Shown: positions 1 through 16,330, numbered from the stretch's first letter. The stretch is 64,000 nucleotides of DNA from Adiantum capillus-veneris (GCA_014529385.2 CM043942.1:50904774-50968773); one strand, 5' to 3'. Numbers and translations are program-made. The notes: generated by a model from the sequence alone, not told the origin.

Positions 1-434
1 TTGTCCCCATAGTGTTAATATCGATACTAGTAATACTCATTGCCCCTAGAGCGGCGAAGTCTCAAGTGAATGTGCCTCTGAAACATGGGAAAAAAGGCAC
101 TCGAGGTTTCTCTCCTCTTGGAAGGTGGGTCTTAGGATCGCTAGATAGTTTAAGTAGGCTTCCCCTGCGAGGTGGAGCTAGATCTCTTTGCTAGTAGGCT
201 CGAACTCGATTCACTTTGTGATGAGAGATTGTCCGTTAGATAGTTTAAGTAGGCTTCCCCTGCGAGGTGGAGCTAGATCTCTTTGCTAGTAGGCTCGAAC
301 TCGATTCACTTTGTGATGAGAGATTGTCCGTTAGTTGAACCCTGAACCACTTTGTTTGCTTCCGTTATAGATCTAGTGGCCACCAGGTTCACCATCAGAT
401 CCCCCATTTGATACGGCGGGGTGGGGACCTCACA
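1..434 (+). repeat. 3' part of a long terminal repeat, same family as the solo LTR at 53434-56201
   Basis: This stretch aligns by eye, with scattered substitutions, to the last ~340 bases of the element at 53434-56201, and both copies end in GGGGACCTCACA. The start lies outside the window. The next bases (ATTACTGAAC) do not resemble a tRNA primer site, so this is more likely the right end of a solo LTR or of a 3' LTR than a 5' LTR. It is longer than the other copy because of an internal 95-bp duplication. Confidence 0.8.
142..331. repeat. 95-bp tandem duplication inside the LTR
   Basis: Two near-identical 95-bp units (142-236 and 237-331) begin TAGATAGTTTAAGTAGG and end just before the next TTAG. 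The related copy near 56 kb has a single unit, so the duplication is specific to this copy. Confidence 0.9.
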
Positions 435-481
435 ATTACTGAACATTTTAGGTTGTCTTGAGTAAGGGTGAAGGGGATCAG

Positions 482-1534
482 ATGCAGATCCTCAACTATG
501 ATGAATTCTGGGAGCATATTTCTGCAAGAAGTAAAGCCAAAGAGAATGCTAAGCTGGAAGTAGCAGGTTTAGTTTCAGAGGAGCTTAATTTGAGCAAGGA
601 AGAAAAGGTAAAAAATGAATTTAATGCTCGAACAGATTTATATGAATTTTTTTCAAAGATTGCTCGCATGGACGCTATCTCTAATAATGGTTCCAGTGAA
701 GACATAAATTGTACAGCAAGTGGTTCACAAGCTGTTGACCTTGATATGGGTTATTTTGAAGGAGTTCATCAAGCAGATGAGCCTCTACAGGAAATTACTA
801 AAACTATCAGCACTATAGTCGAGCAGGGCAACATGTTTGTTGCAGATGACGAAGCTATTATATACACAGTAGCTGATGAAGTGACGAAAATTATGAACCC
901 AGCACAGGATGAGCCTGAGGATGTCAATGAACCTATGATTGCTACTAACAATATCCTTGCTGATGTTGCTATCACAAAAGAGGATTATATAATCGATGAA
1001 TTTGTGTCTAGATATGAAGGAGATGTTTACGACAGTATAGAAGAGATTTCTGATGCATATACCTCTTCAGAGGGGGTACCAGATGAGCCTTTACAGCTCT
1101 ATAATGTATTGATAAGTAACATGGATGCAGATGAGGAAGCAGAGGGTGATATCGAGGAGTATTGCTTGGATCATATTGATTGTGAACAGGTTATCGACAG
1201 GGATTTTACATATACGCTTGTACATGGACTACATGAGGAGGTAACTCCTACAGTTTTGGTTAATGTTGAGACTTCTAAGAGTGATTTTCCCGAGGATGCT
1301 ATGGATGAAGATCTACAGGATAAAGCTATTTTTCATGATCAAGTTGAAGTCCCAACAGGTGAAAATTCATCTGATGATACAGGTCGAGAGACTCCCAAAG
1401 TTTTTCTTGATGGCTATGAATCTAGAGGGGGTGATGATGCTAAATCATCCTTGATACGGCATAAAATGCACAGGGTTTTCATTTGCTTGGACAATGTGCC
1501 AGATGTGGCTGGATTTGGATGCTATGCCTATTGA
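482..1534 (+). CDS. hypothetical acidic protein
   Basis: An open frame of about 350 codons starts at the ATG at 482, just beyond the LTR end. The predicted protein is strongly acidic and rich in Asp, Glu, Ser and Thr. It has a more basic, helix-prone first ~80 residues beginning MQILNYDEFWEHISARSK, and no signal peptide, membrane segment or zinc motif. After about base 1497 another frame looks more protein-like and runs in the same acidic style to a stop near 1599 (ending DFFNDFW), so the true C-terminus may need a frameshift or an unseen intron. I recognise no domain. It could be a decayed host gene or an accessory ORF of a mobile element. The lack of breaks over more than 1 kb in AT-rich DNA is the main support for coding. 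Confidence 0.4.
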   Translation: MQILNYDEFWEHISARSKAKENAKLEVAGLVSEELNLSKEEKVKNEFNARTDLYEFFSKIARMDAISNNGSSEDINCTASGSQAVDLDMGYFEGVHQADEPLQEITKTISTIVEQGNMFVADDEAIIYTVADEVTKIMNPAQDEPEDVNEPMIATNNILADVAITKEDYIIDEFVSRYEGDVYDSIEEISDAYTSSEGVPDEPLQLYNVLISNMDADEEAEGDIEEYCLDHIDCEQVIDRDFTYTLVHGLHEEVTPTVLVNVETSKSDFPEDAMDEDLQDKAIFHDQVEVPTGENSSDDTGRETPKVFLDGYESRGGDDAKSSLIRHKMHRVFICLDNVPDVAGFGCYAY

Positions 1535-1600
1535 TGCTTATGTCAGTGATGTCTTGGCTGCCAGTAAAAGGGAGCCAGATTTCTTTAATGATTTCTGGTA

Positions 1601-1921
1601 ATGCGCTTAAGTTGCCAACAGTTTACAGTATGTGGGTGCTGCTCAGATGAAGCTCTAGTATATTGCGGAGCCCATCAATGTTATGTGATCTCGATGGTGT
1701 TTGATCCAAGAGATTCTAAGGATATTCATAAGAAGATTCAATATGGATGGATATTGATCAGTATGCATAGTAATTGCGTGCTATTTGAACCAGGGGTAGC
1801 ATATCTACACCAAAAATTCTTGATGTTGATTGATACAAGAAATGTATGCGCATGTGGATGTTATGATGCTTCAGTGTGCGAGCAATTTCTTGTTATCCCA
1901 TTTGATACTGGGAGTTACTAA
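1601..1921 (+). CDS. short ORF of unknown nature
   Basis: A 106-codon frame rich in Cys, Tyr and Val follows the acidic ORF. It matches no family I know and may be chance or the decayed continuation of the upstream gene. Beyond it, at about 2100-2280, two loosely similar ~65-bp blocks each carry CCGTGTGCA and a GGGGTTC/GGGTTCC-like segment. They suggest old repeat-derived DNA rather than an exon. Confidence 0.15.
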   Translation: MRLSCQQFTVCGCCSDEALVYCGAHQCYVISMVFDPRDSKDIHKKIQYGWILISMHSNCVLFEPGVAYLHQKFLMLIDTRNVCACGCYDASVCEQFLVIPFDTGSY

Positions 1922-2448
1922 AGTGCAAGTTGCAGATGTAGAGGATACTAGATGCCTGATGTAGCACGCTGCATGATGCAAGGTTTTGTTTTCTAGATTA
2001 TGCTAAGTTAGAAGAGTGTTTGGTTATGCATTCAATAAGGTAACATGGCTGGCTTCCAGCTGACTTCTTTGAACAATTGCTGAAGTATCTTTACATATTT
2101 TGAGTTGGTTCTGCTACCAGAACTTGAGGTAAAGGACTTGACGGCCATTCCGTGTGCAGATAGAGTAAGGCATACTTGAGCTTGACAGGGTTCCTTAAAG
2201 AGAGCTTAATGGTCAAGCCGTGTGCATCATTAACTGGAGCACTTGAGTCTGGCGGGGTTCACTAAACAGGTTCTCCATAATTGAATGCTTTGAAGATACG
2301 GCAGATACAGTTCAGAGACTTTTGATGGGCAGCTACATAATGATTAAGCTAGAACATTGATGATAGGGTATAAGCCTTATTTCATTTTTTTTGTAAGTTT
2401 ATTAGTTACGATAGTCTGATGATGGAAAAGAGCTTAAGGTACCTAAAG

Positions 2449-2650
2449 CAGATGCAGATTGAAGTGTAGTTGGCACAGACCGGAGGCTGTGCAGGTTCAG
2501 AGGGGGTGGATGTCGTTCAGCTCTGTTGCCATGTAGAGAAACAGAGAAGAAAAATGCAAGCTAAGCTACTCGAAAGAGATGTCGTGCTTGGCAGTGCTTT
2601 GGCCGACATGTATGCTAAATGTGATGACCTTACAAAGGCTATGGCCACCC
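2449..2650 (+). pseudogene. PPR-protein fragment
   Basis: Translation of this stretch gives LLERDVVLGSALADMYAKC followed by a D-L-x-K-A segment. That is the classic junction of two pentatricopeptide repeats in plant PLS-class PPR proteins, which bind organellar RNA. Upstream residues (QMQIE..., then a helix ending in EKQRRKMQAK) fit the preceding repeat but include an in-frame stop and poorly matching residues. Only about 65 residues are recognisable out of the several hundred of a normal PPR protein, with no flanking repeats, so this is a truncated relic or retrocopy piece. PPR families are greatly expanded in land plants, especially ferns and lycophytes. Confidence 0.6.
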
Positions 2651-3030
2651 ATACTCACAATTCAAATGGCCGCCCAAGGGCCACAACCTTGGCCGCCCAC
2701 TTAATAAACTAAGGGCTTTAGTGTGTAAGGGAAAAATAAAAAGCAAAGCATGGCGGGCAAGCAGACAGCGAGGGGCGTAGGGGGTGAGATGATGCTCGCA
2801 GCGCCTTCCCTGAGGCTCAGACGAGCATGCTCGTGAAGCGGAAACTCCTCAGCAGCCCAGGGCAACCACTTTCAAAGCCTGTCCCGGCGAATTTCATGCT
2901 GGTCCGAACCCCGGCCCTGCCACGTCATAAATAGGACTCCCACGCCACGTCACCGACGGTGCCGTCGTTGCAGGTTGTGGGTAAGTGAGACGGGGTGAGT
3001 AAAGAGAAAAAAATATAGGGTTACGAGGGG
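2651..3030. other. gene-free stretch with a possible promoter
   Basis: No coding signal is seen. A TATA-like CATAAATAGG at 2926-2935 lies between two CACGTC/CCACGTCA elements (near 2921 and 2945), a G-box-like arrangement that could be a plant promoter or an LTR U3. The repeat island starting at 3031 lies just downstream, so no target gene is evident. Confidence 0.25.
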
Positions 3031-3700
3031 GAAGCAAGAGAGGCATGAGGAGGATCTCGATTAGGAGAAAAAGAAACGCTCTCTCTCTCCCGCGCTCTCT
3101 CTCTCTCTCTCGTTCGTGTTGGGGACGACAGGGCAAGGAAGGCTTTTTCTCTCTCTCTCTCTCTCTCGAGTTTTCACAAGGGGCAAGCCAAGGCGAGGAG
3201 GAAGAAAGTAAGCAAGCGGAGCTTGAGAAGAGCTTCTCGAGGCAAGCAAGAAAAGCAAGGGAGGAAGCTTGTCGAGGCAAGCAAGTAGGTCGAGAAGAGC
3301 TTGTTGAGGCAAGCAAGCGAAGCAAGAGAGGCATGAGGAGGATCTCGATTAGGAGAAAAAGAAACGCTCTCTCTCTCTCTCTCTCTCCGCTCTCTCTCTC
3401 TCTCTCTCTCGTTCGTGTTGGGGACGACACGGTAACGAAGGCTTTTTCTCTCTCTCTCGAGTTTTCACAAGGGGCAAGCCAAGGCGAGGAGGAAGAAGGC
3501 AAGCAAGCGGAGCTTGAGAAGAGCTTGTCAAGGCAAGCAAGCAAAGCAAGGGAGAAAGCTTGTCGAGGCAAGCAAGTAGGTCTAGAAGATCTTGTCGAGG
3601 CAAGCAAGCAAAGCAAGGGAGGAAGCTTGTCAAGGCAAGCAAGTAGGTCGAGAAGAAGCTTGTCGAAGCAAGCAAGCTTGACCAAGGCAAAGCTCTCTCA
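3031..3700. repeat. 288-bp tandem duplication with (CT)n tracts and an AAGCAAG-type minisatellite
   Basis: The block GCATGAGGAGGATCTCGATT recurs with a 288-bp period (3043 and 3331). Each unit holds two (CT)n tracts, GTTCGTGTTGGGGACGACA, and a run of GCAAGCAAGCAAAG/CTTGTCGAGGC motifs that continues to about 3700. Long ORFs on both strands here are low-complexity by-products of these repeats, not genes. Confidence 0.85.
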
Positions 3701-3740
3701 AACTCTCTTTCGATCTCGTTCTTGAAGCTAAGCAAGGAAG

Positions 3741-6700
3741 AGCTTGGACGACTACAAACCCCTAAGCTATCGGGGCGAGTTTGGCAGATCTCTTAAGGGA
3801 AGTGAAGGAGTAAAACTGAGGAATCTGTGAAGGGGGTGAAGACCGAGAAAGACGGGGGGGATGTTGAAAGATCTCTCTCAATCTTTCCCTCAATTAAGCA
3901 TAAAAAGGACGACAGAGGCGATCAAAGGATGCTACATAGAGATAGCTTGCAGAGAATTTGGCAATAATTGAAGCATAAAGATTGAGGCAATGAGCAGAAT
4001 TAGGTAAATGAGTCAGATAAAGCGACAAAAGGGAATCTCATCACTGACAACAGTCTGAAGGTTGATTAAGAATTTTGTTAAGTCCGGTGTCGTTAACGGC
4101 CCGGTTAATCCTGTAACGGGAGCTTAAACTCCTAGTTAGCAGATTATCCAAGTGACGGTGCTGTTAACAGCCCGCCTTGGCTAAGAATTCAGTTGTACTC
4201 AAAGCTTTAATCAATTAATTGAAGGGTACGGTGATTTCCAAATTCAGTTGCATCTGTTTCTCTCATTCTCTCTCTTTCACACCTCTCACAGCCAGAGGCC
4301 CGGCACTGCCCGGCTCACGTAGCGAACACATATCCCTAGACAACGCACAAACTCCCCGACTTCAAAAGATTCAACAAACTCATTGAAAAACACTTCTATG
4401 ACAACAAAGGTGACAATGTTCTTGGACTCTCTGTCTATTAAGTTAGGCTTCAAATGTCGCGCATAGCTAGCTTTAGGTATTTTATAAGTACCATACTTGC
4501 ATAGCACTTTTCCCTTAAATGCAAAACGAAAGGTAATAGCATCAGAAAGCTCTGATATGGACAAAACCCTAAGAGAAGGCACTAATGCCAATTGCGAGCC
4601 AAAGTTGTCACTTATTGGTTCATCACTCTCCTTTGGTGTGACAAAAACGGAGCTCGAGTCATGAGGCTGTACAGAGAGGCCTGTGACATAAATATGTTAT
4701 TCACAACCTTAAACAAGCTTCAAATCGTGGACATAATAGAAATACATTACCACGTGCATAGCTTAGAGCTTTTCTTAAGGCTTTATAAGGGGATGACCTC
4801 TTCAACTTTGGAGAAAGATTTTTCGAAAGCTTTGGGGACAAATCGGATTTGAAAGAAGGAGAGAAATGTGTTTCAGGTAACTTTAACAAACCAGAGGAAG
4901 CAGGAAGGTCTATCGTAGCTTGCACACCCTCTTTACCCACATTAGAACACTCAAAGTCGTCTTCAAAATCAAAAGCAAGTTCCTCCTTATTCAAGTTAGG
5001 ATCTGTAAGAATGTATTATAAGTTTTGAGCAAGAAATCAAGGCAAAACGTGTAACAATAGCTCAAAACTCAATAGAGACAAGTTCAAAAGGCCCTAACCA
5101 GACATTGTATGATCCATGGAGACTTGGTATGTAGGTAGAGCTTAGACTTGATAGTACAAGTCCACAAAAGGGAGAGCCGAAGTGAGGAAATAGCAACACA
5201 GAAGAAATATCCCAGCACGTTATCAGGAAGACCAAAGGAGCAGAAAACGCCTTGCAAACTCTATATATAACTGGATGGATAGAGGCTTTTATAAAGAATG
5301 CAAACGTGATGGATATTAATACAATAATCTGGACAATCATAAGCTAAATATCCAGGTCTTAAAAGCGGATCTCTGGAGAGAGAAGGCTACAATTCAGGTC
5401 TTTTAAAAGCCACTTTCTAGTGAGAGAAGATAATAATAACAAAATTGGCAAATCGAGGCAAAAAAGTTTCTTCTTTACGGTGGGTGACAACTGGCACCGA
5501 GATATATGAGAATATCCAAGCTAAAAACAAAAGCCAATAAGATTTTTCACTGTTAACAAGGCATTTATCAGACATACAGAAAGATATAATACATCAAGGA
5601 CCAAACTCGATTTAAAAATATAAACCCAAGCTCAATCAAAACACCATATGGTCACTTTCATATCCGCAACGAACCCACAGTAGGAACAACAATCCAAAAT
5701 ATTGTTCAAAAATAATAACAAGAAAATAGAAACTACTTCTTCAAAATATTATCCATTCAAATAAAGGCAGCTCAGGGCTAGACTTTCCCGAGTATCACAA
5801 CTTCTACTTGCAGTGAGGCAGACCTCCATATACCATACACCAAAACTGAAGGCTTCAAACGAACACCAAATTACATTTCTATATAGCATGCCAAATCACA
5901 AAAGCCAGAAACTTGTTACAAAATTCATAGAAAAACCAGAGCATGTTAAGCATAACACAAACCATACACAAATTTCACCCAGCAGCTAACTTGCACGACA
6001 TCGAATATATAAACAATGTTAATTGACAGATATGAATGTGAGACTTTCACAAAACAAAGCCATATTACATCAACAAGCCGTAGACAGAGTAAGAAACATA
6101 GATACTCCAATCCTGTTAATTCTGCCAGCAACCTGGAAAAGGTACAGATAACCCTCCATCCAGAAAAGAACCCAATATTTGTAATAATAATCTCCATACA
6201 ATCATAGAACAAAAACGAAGCGAAAGCTGCACCATCTTGAAAGATTTCCATCCACATGATTTTTGTTGTTCGTGCGCATTGTAGCTGATACCCAGCAACT
6301 CACTACCAATATACAAACATGTAGACATTCAGATGCTCAAACCTTTTAGCAACAACCAAAAAGGACTTAAACAACCACCTGCATCAGCCTATTTCACATG
6401 CTTTCCGCTATCTAACAGAGCCGGCACCATCCTCCTCACGGTTAGAATACATCAGACGAGCAGAGGTCAAGCATGACATGCCTCCCATCGCATGGAACAA
6501 TGGGGCACCATTCTTCTCACGGGTAGCACACATCAGGGCGACAGAGGGCAGGCATGAATCGGACCGAAGCAGCATTCTTCAGAGACAGTGCTTTGGCAGA
6601 GGGCAAGCATAAATTGGCCGGAATCAACAAGTCGTAGCACCAACAACAGTGCTTCGGGAACAAAACAGGGGCGAAACCATTGTTGTCCACATGGAAAACC

Positions 6701-8023
6701 CTAACGCTTAACACAGGCAGCACCTAACACAGAACACCAAAACACAAGCAGAGAAACGTGCGCAGAGCTCGGCAGCTTACTCGAGGAGCAATGACACATC
6801 CCCTGTCAAACAACGACTCAAGACACACATGGAAAGACCGACTGAGGATACACGCGTGCCTTCAAACGCCTAGATGGCTACCACAAGCAGCAAATTAAAA
6901 AAAACAAGGCCAGCATGTACTCACGCCATCTGTGCAAGCAAGCTCATGGACTTCACTGAAGAGTAGGCAAGCATTCTACAAACAGAAGCCTAACCTAAAA
7001 CATAACAAACAAAGCTTTAGTCTTCATCGTGCAATCTCATACACGGGCTCGAAACCCAAAAGCAATGCAGACACAGAGGTCTCGCAAAGCGGGAGTAGGT
7101 GAGCGAAACGAGGTCTCCACTCATGACCACCCTATAAGTTTTATAGGGGCGGCTTTTTGAGCTCCACTTGATAACTCTCCAATCACAAGACCCTACGTGG
7201 CCTCATCTATCCCCACTCACCTAGGATACCCTCAGATTTTCTCAATTCATCTAAAATGGTGCTACCTTGATATTGTTTATCTTGTGGGTCTCGTATGACA
7301 TGAACTTCTATGGTTTCAAGACCTAAGAAATCATAGATCTTAGATGCTTGTCTATATCTATGTGGATTTCGGTCATAATATATGCTTGTCTAATCACAAT
7401 GTTGAAGACTGACTTTTGAGATGGGTGAGAGTTTGGCTTTGGACAGATTTTTGGGTTCACGCAGTAATGTCATTTAGCTCTAGAGAGGATGTGCTATGAT
7501 AGATTCTTTCTTCAGAGATAAACCATCATTATTGATCTATCATTGGGTATAATTCTATGAGATGGTATGTAGACCTCTCAAACACTGGTCAAATATTTTT
7601 GTACAATTTCCCTTCTTGATCTACATAATGTGTATAGGATTTATGTATGCCATACAATGCTAGTAGCATTCACTTTGATATATCCCTTAGACTCATAAAT
7701 GATTGCACACTACTTGCTATGGATTAGGTTCATTTGAAAGACTAGCACTCTTTTTGACCACCTTAGACTCATAAATGATTTCACACTACTCATTGTGGAT
7801 ATAGGATCATTTGTGAGCCTAGCACTATTTTTGACCTCCAATGATAACTGAAGAGTCTAACTAAATTCATGCATGATCTTGTTGTTTAAGGGCTCCAACT
7901 TAAGCTGTTCAGGTGCCTGTGCATCTTCATGTATATTTTGAACTTGAAGTGTTTTTACTTGTGTTTCTAATCATGCTAATGCAAGAACATTTGATTGCAC
8001 CAAAAATGGTAAGCTAGATGCAC
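3741..8023. other. gene-poor DNA, no recognisable gene
   Basis: Short minus-strand ORFs occur at 4286-4591, 4701-4994 and 5062-5340. None has a recognisable motif, though their order on one strand may mark a very old, unrecognisable insertion. Two T/A-rich blocks near 4080-4190 contain repeated GTTAACGGCCCG/GTTAACAGCCCG. The remainder (5340-8023) shows only scattered short frames and no repeats I could define. Confidence 0.4.
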
Positions 8024-8900
8024 TTACACCAAAATTTTCCTTTCCCATTTACTCATGTTGTGCTTTGTATTTACTATGTTCCTATTGTATGGATTCTTGG
8101 GACAGTCCTCTAGAAAATGTCCACCTTTTATTCCATAATCTGAGTGGTACACCATTACGGGTGGTACTTCAATTATCTCCTCCATCTCAAGATCTTGCTG
8201 AGAAGTTGTTGCTTCTACGTTGGCTAAGTTGTCGCCATCCTCTTTTAGAACACTTAGCAGCATGTTGTAGACTGCTCCATCTTGACCTCTATACTCTGTT
8301 TGGCTTGTTTATCTGATAAGATTGACTTCTATTGGCTGGTGTATTGGGTCTTCCAATTGTGGCTCTCCATTGTAGACTCGACCACTGTAGTCCATGTATA
8401 ATGATTGTGATTACACATGCACCAATTGTATGGTCTGTTGGCTTGTGCAAATGTTTGGATAACCACTTTGGTCAATTTTGCAAACTTCTATCTCTCCACC
8501 TCATCTTTGAGGTTGCAATACCTGGCTCCACTAAAATTTGTAAACATCTAGGAGTTCTCTTTATCTATCTTCACTCTAATCAATAGGATCTTGGCTCCTC
8601 TGCTACTTTTATTGCTCATCAAATACCTATGGCCTTGTAAATCAGCATAAGAAACCTTGTCTTTACTATAGCCATGGAGCTGTAAGATTTGCTCTATTGT
8701 GCTATGCTCCATGCTATTGTTGCTAATTGGTTTTGATACGATTGAACTCTTGGATCGACTCAAGTCCATGTTGGCTCAATCTATATCACTTCCTCGTAGC
8801 AAAGTCTCATGTTGTCCAATGGGATTTTCCTGCTTTGCATTTTCCAATTTTTGGCTGACAGGCTTACTTCTAACTTCTGGCATTCTTTGATTGAACAACA
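8024..8900 (-). mobile_element. weak gag-like relic
   Basis: On the minus strand a short frame contains GGHFLEDCPKNPYN, the right half of a CCHC zinc knuckle typical of retrotransposon gag. Further upstream on the same strand (8548-8769) is a charged frame that may be the same relic. The element is badly broken, with no LTR, protease or reverse transcriptase nearby. It could also be a chance match. Confidence 0.25.
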
Positions 8901-9850
8901 ACAACACGTTCCAAATTGGCTAGAATACTGATGATTTCCACAAAAGGGGTTAGGACACAGTTGGGAGGATTTTCTAACTTTCTAAGGAAAAATTTGAGCT
9001 CTCTTGAGTTTTACAACTCGAATTTTGCCCATTTTTTCCAAAAGCGGCTCAATTAGTGAATTTGGCTTGTGACATTAGCCTTAATTGCAAGGTGTTACCG
9101 ATAAATGATTTTGAATTGGATCTTGTTGTGATCGTTTTCTAGCTGGTCACTTTTTGGCGTATTTTGCAAGATCACTTTGTTTCAGGCAGACTTGATTTGC
9201 TTTCTTTTTTGACAAGTTTTACATTTTTCTACCTCATTACCACACGGCTTTGATTCAATCGTTTTCTCTCTCTTTTTGGACTAAAACTCGGTCTGCTCTT
9301 GATGTGATACGTCTGCAAATTTTTTTTGACACATCTCTCTCTTTGTTTATATTTTTTTAATTATTTGATACTTTTGCAAATTTTAGGAAATTTATGATTT
9401 TTAGTTTATTTATGATTTTTAGTTTTTACGTGATTTATTATGATTTTTTGACTTTTTAATGAATTTTCAGGACCTTTCATGTTTTCATATGATTCTTAAG
9501 ATTGTTTTAGGAAACTTTTTAGTGATTTTTCCATTTTTTAAAACTTGTTTATGATTTTCTATTTTTTGAATTTTCTTCTACTTTTTTGATTTTTTTAATT
9601 TTTGATGTTTTTTCTAATTTTTATTTGATTTTTTTAAAAAGTTTCTTTATATTAAATTTTTTTTCTTTCTATTTTTATTTTATTAATTGATTTATATTTT
9701 TTGAACATTTTACTGATTTTTTGATTTTTTAATTAATTGTTTTGTGAGTTTTCATTATTTTTGGCATTTATTTGACTTTTTAAAAGTTAAAAAAAAGTTG
9801 AATTTTCTAACAAATTAGATCAAAGTAAATAAAAATTAAACAAAAGTTTA
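8901..9850. other. T-rich gene-free region
   Basis: From about 9190 to 9790 the plus strand is strongly biased to T, with repeated TTTTTGATTTTT-like words. No ORF, paired repeat or splice-like structure stands out. Confidence 0.5.
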
Positions 9851-9950
9851 TTACCTGTGGACGTGTGTAGCCTTGAACGCGGTACAGAGGAAGCGACAGA
9901 GGCAAGGGGGTAAGAGAGAAAAAAAGAGGGATGCTGCTCTGTTTTTGTGC

Positions 9951-13923
<3,973 letters not shown>

Positions 13924-14245
13924 GTGCATCTTAATGCCATAAAAAAAACACTAATGGAGAAAAGACCTCGATGACCATCCGCAAGTAATTATTATGTGGA
14001 AATATTCAACAAATTCAATTTGAACAATGGTCATTGGATTTCCACCACCATTACAATTAGAATTTGGTAGATGAGAAAGAGAAAGTGCATCTTAATGCCA
14101 TAAAAAAAACACTAATGGAGAAAAGACCTCGATGACCATCCGCAAGTAATTATTATGTGGAAATATTCAACAAATTCAATTTGAACAATGGTCATTGGAT
14201 TTCCACCACCATTACCATTAGAATTTGGAAGACGAGAAAGAGAAA
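13924..14245. repeat. 161-bp tandem duplication
   Basis: GTGCATCTTAATGCC starts both units (13924 and 14085). The two 161-bp units differ by only a few bases, such as AATTTGGTAGATGAG versus AATTTGGAAGACGAG, so the duplication is recent. Confidence 0.9.
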
Positions 14246-15589
14246 GTGCACAAAAATTGAAAGTGTGAACAGCTGCAAAGGCAGGGTGAAAGACTTTTGC
14301 TTGTCACAAACGAGAAAAATAGTCAAAGAGGTGCTCATTGAACATGCATATATGCACTCAGAGCTACGTCTGAGAGAAACGTCAATATTTTTTTTGTCTC
14401 ACCAACCAAACTATGCATTTACTAACCTCCACTAAAGATTTTTTAAACAATATTTTACTTGTGTTTAACTTGTCTATTGGAGATATCTATCCCTCAAACA
14501 AAGAAGACTGGTAGCCGGTGGATTACATTATAGGAATTTTTTATGCATTCCATGCATGATGGGTGAGCTACTATATAATACTACTGCAAGGTAACACACC
14601 CCTTTTGAACACTCTGGTGTAGTCAGATTTGTCAAATTTGGTCTCGAGATGCCTCTTGAGACATCATACGTGTATGATGTCCAAGGTTACAGAATTTCAA
14701 TTTTTTTCTTCACAGAACTTTTGCAAATGTCCTCTTGTATTCACAACATCAATCAATCATGAAAAAATATCAACAAAAGCCTGTTCATTGCATTTTTACC
14801 GTTAAAACCAAACTTTTTCGTGATTTCAAATACAAACAAGCACTTCAAAAAATAATTCAGTGATGAATACCTTTAGATCAGAATTAGATCACTTACCTAA
14901 AGCTACTCCTACTCATCATATGGGGTGTTGCAATTGTAAATAGAGAAACACTTCACTGCCACACACAAACTAGCAAATGCTTTTATCACCTCACAAATCA
15001 CTCAACCACCAACAACTACTCTAATCTAAAACTAGTACTACAAATTCTAACTAAATCTATCTAGTCACAGACCCTCGGCAAGACACACGCTTCTTGGCTA
15101 TCCACTTGATCTTGGAATATTCTCTTTCGGATCCACTTAAGAAGAATGCTCTCTTTACCGAGACCAAATGAAGCAACCATCATACGGGTGTTAGTAGGAT
15201 TACCTACTCAAGTCCTTCTGTCCTCAACAGTGTTGCGGGAGCAAACCACACCACCTATAAAGTGCATGCAACACTACCTAGATCAACATAATGTCAATCG
15301 AGGACACAGATGACACAATAGGCGCATGGAGGCAGTCTATATAGCTTGTTAGACTGAGACCATCCCACAACATACAACACTCTGGAAGGTAAACTAAACC
15401 AAAATCAAGAATCTCAATGCTCTCAACCACACCACCGAGCCCACATACACACAAACAGAAGGAAAATCACCAAATCATACCAGAATCGTATGAAACTTAA
15501 GGAACACCATCCCCTCACTAGGATACACCTACCCCAAAGCCACTTAAAGTCTAACTGTTCAACTCTAATAAGAGCATATACCAAAGGCA
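14246..15589. other. gene-free stretch
   Basis: No ORF, RNA gene or defined repeat is supported here. The end of the stretch may already belong to the LTR-element tail that follows. Confidence 0.4.
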
Positions 15590-16330
15590 CATTTTTCCCA
15601 CTGGGTTTTTTCCCTTTGGTCATCCAAGTTTAAGACCATCCTAATCTAGAGACACCACCCATCACCATCCTATTGTATATATTCTTTCTACATTAACAAT
15701 AAGAAATTGCTACCCAAATCAATTGAAATGACTTGAGCAACAACTACAATCATTTAGCAAGAAAGCTAACAGTAGCCATTGTAAGTATATCACACAAGGA
15801 TTCACAGCTAGCAAAACATTGTAGAGAACATGCAATGACAAATCAAAAACAAGTGCAAGGTTCATCAATCAAGTCAGCAACAAAAGAAGCTCAGTTCCAA
15901 TAGAGGCAGACAACACCAAAGATATCTTAATGACCAACAATGGCCACTAAAAGGAGAATGCACAAACAATTGTAAAGCTGCCTCAAGAATCAAATTCCAA
16001 AACACACATTAGCTAGAACACAATAGATATGAATCACTCAAAGAAAAGGAAAGCATCATCAACAACAAAGCATACCATGCTAAAGACAACCTTGAAGACA
16101 AAATTAAAGACCACACTAACAACAAGATTGCACATGGTCATGTCAAGGGATGCCACGATCTAGGAAGGGGGAAATGTTAGCGGATTGACAGAACGAGCAT
16201 CCACCTAGTCGGACACATAGCTGAACACTACATTTGTGCTCTATTATTTTTTCGAGCTAGCTAGCTACACTCTATGTAAATCCTTATTCTAGAGTAGCAG
16301 GGCGATATGCACTACCAGCATGGTGGCCAA
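15590..16330 (+). mobile_element. 3' tail of an LTR element related to the one at ~32-43 kb
   Basis: TTTTTCCCACTGGG followed by a T-rich TTTTCCC stretch at about 15595 is shared with about 41400, in the 3' untranslated part of the gag-protease element. After a similar A-rich stretch comes a polypurine run AGGAAGGGGGAAA (about 16160-16173) and then TGTTAGCGG, matching the layout CGGAGGGGGAGAG then TGTTGAAAG at 41908-41921. I read this as the tail plus the start of a 3' LTR from an older, broken relative with no coding part left. Confidence 0.5.

Noticed and set aside
3045-3735. Long ORFs on both strands (up to 263 codons) over the CT/GCAAG repeats
   Set aside because: They encode only Arg/Glu/Ser/Leu-rich low-complexity strings produced by repeats with a period divisible by three.
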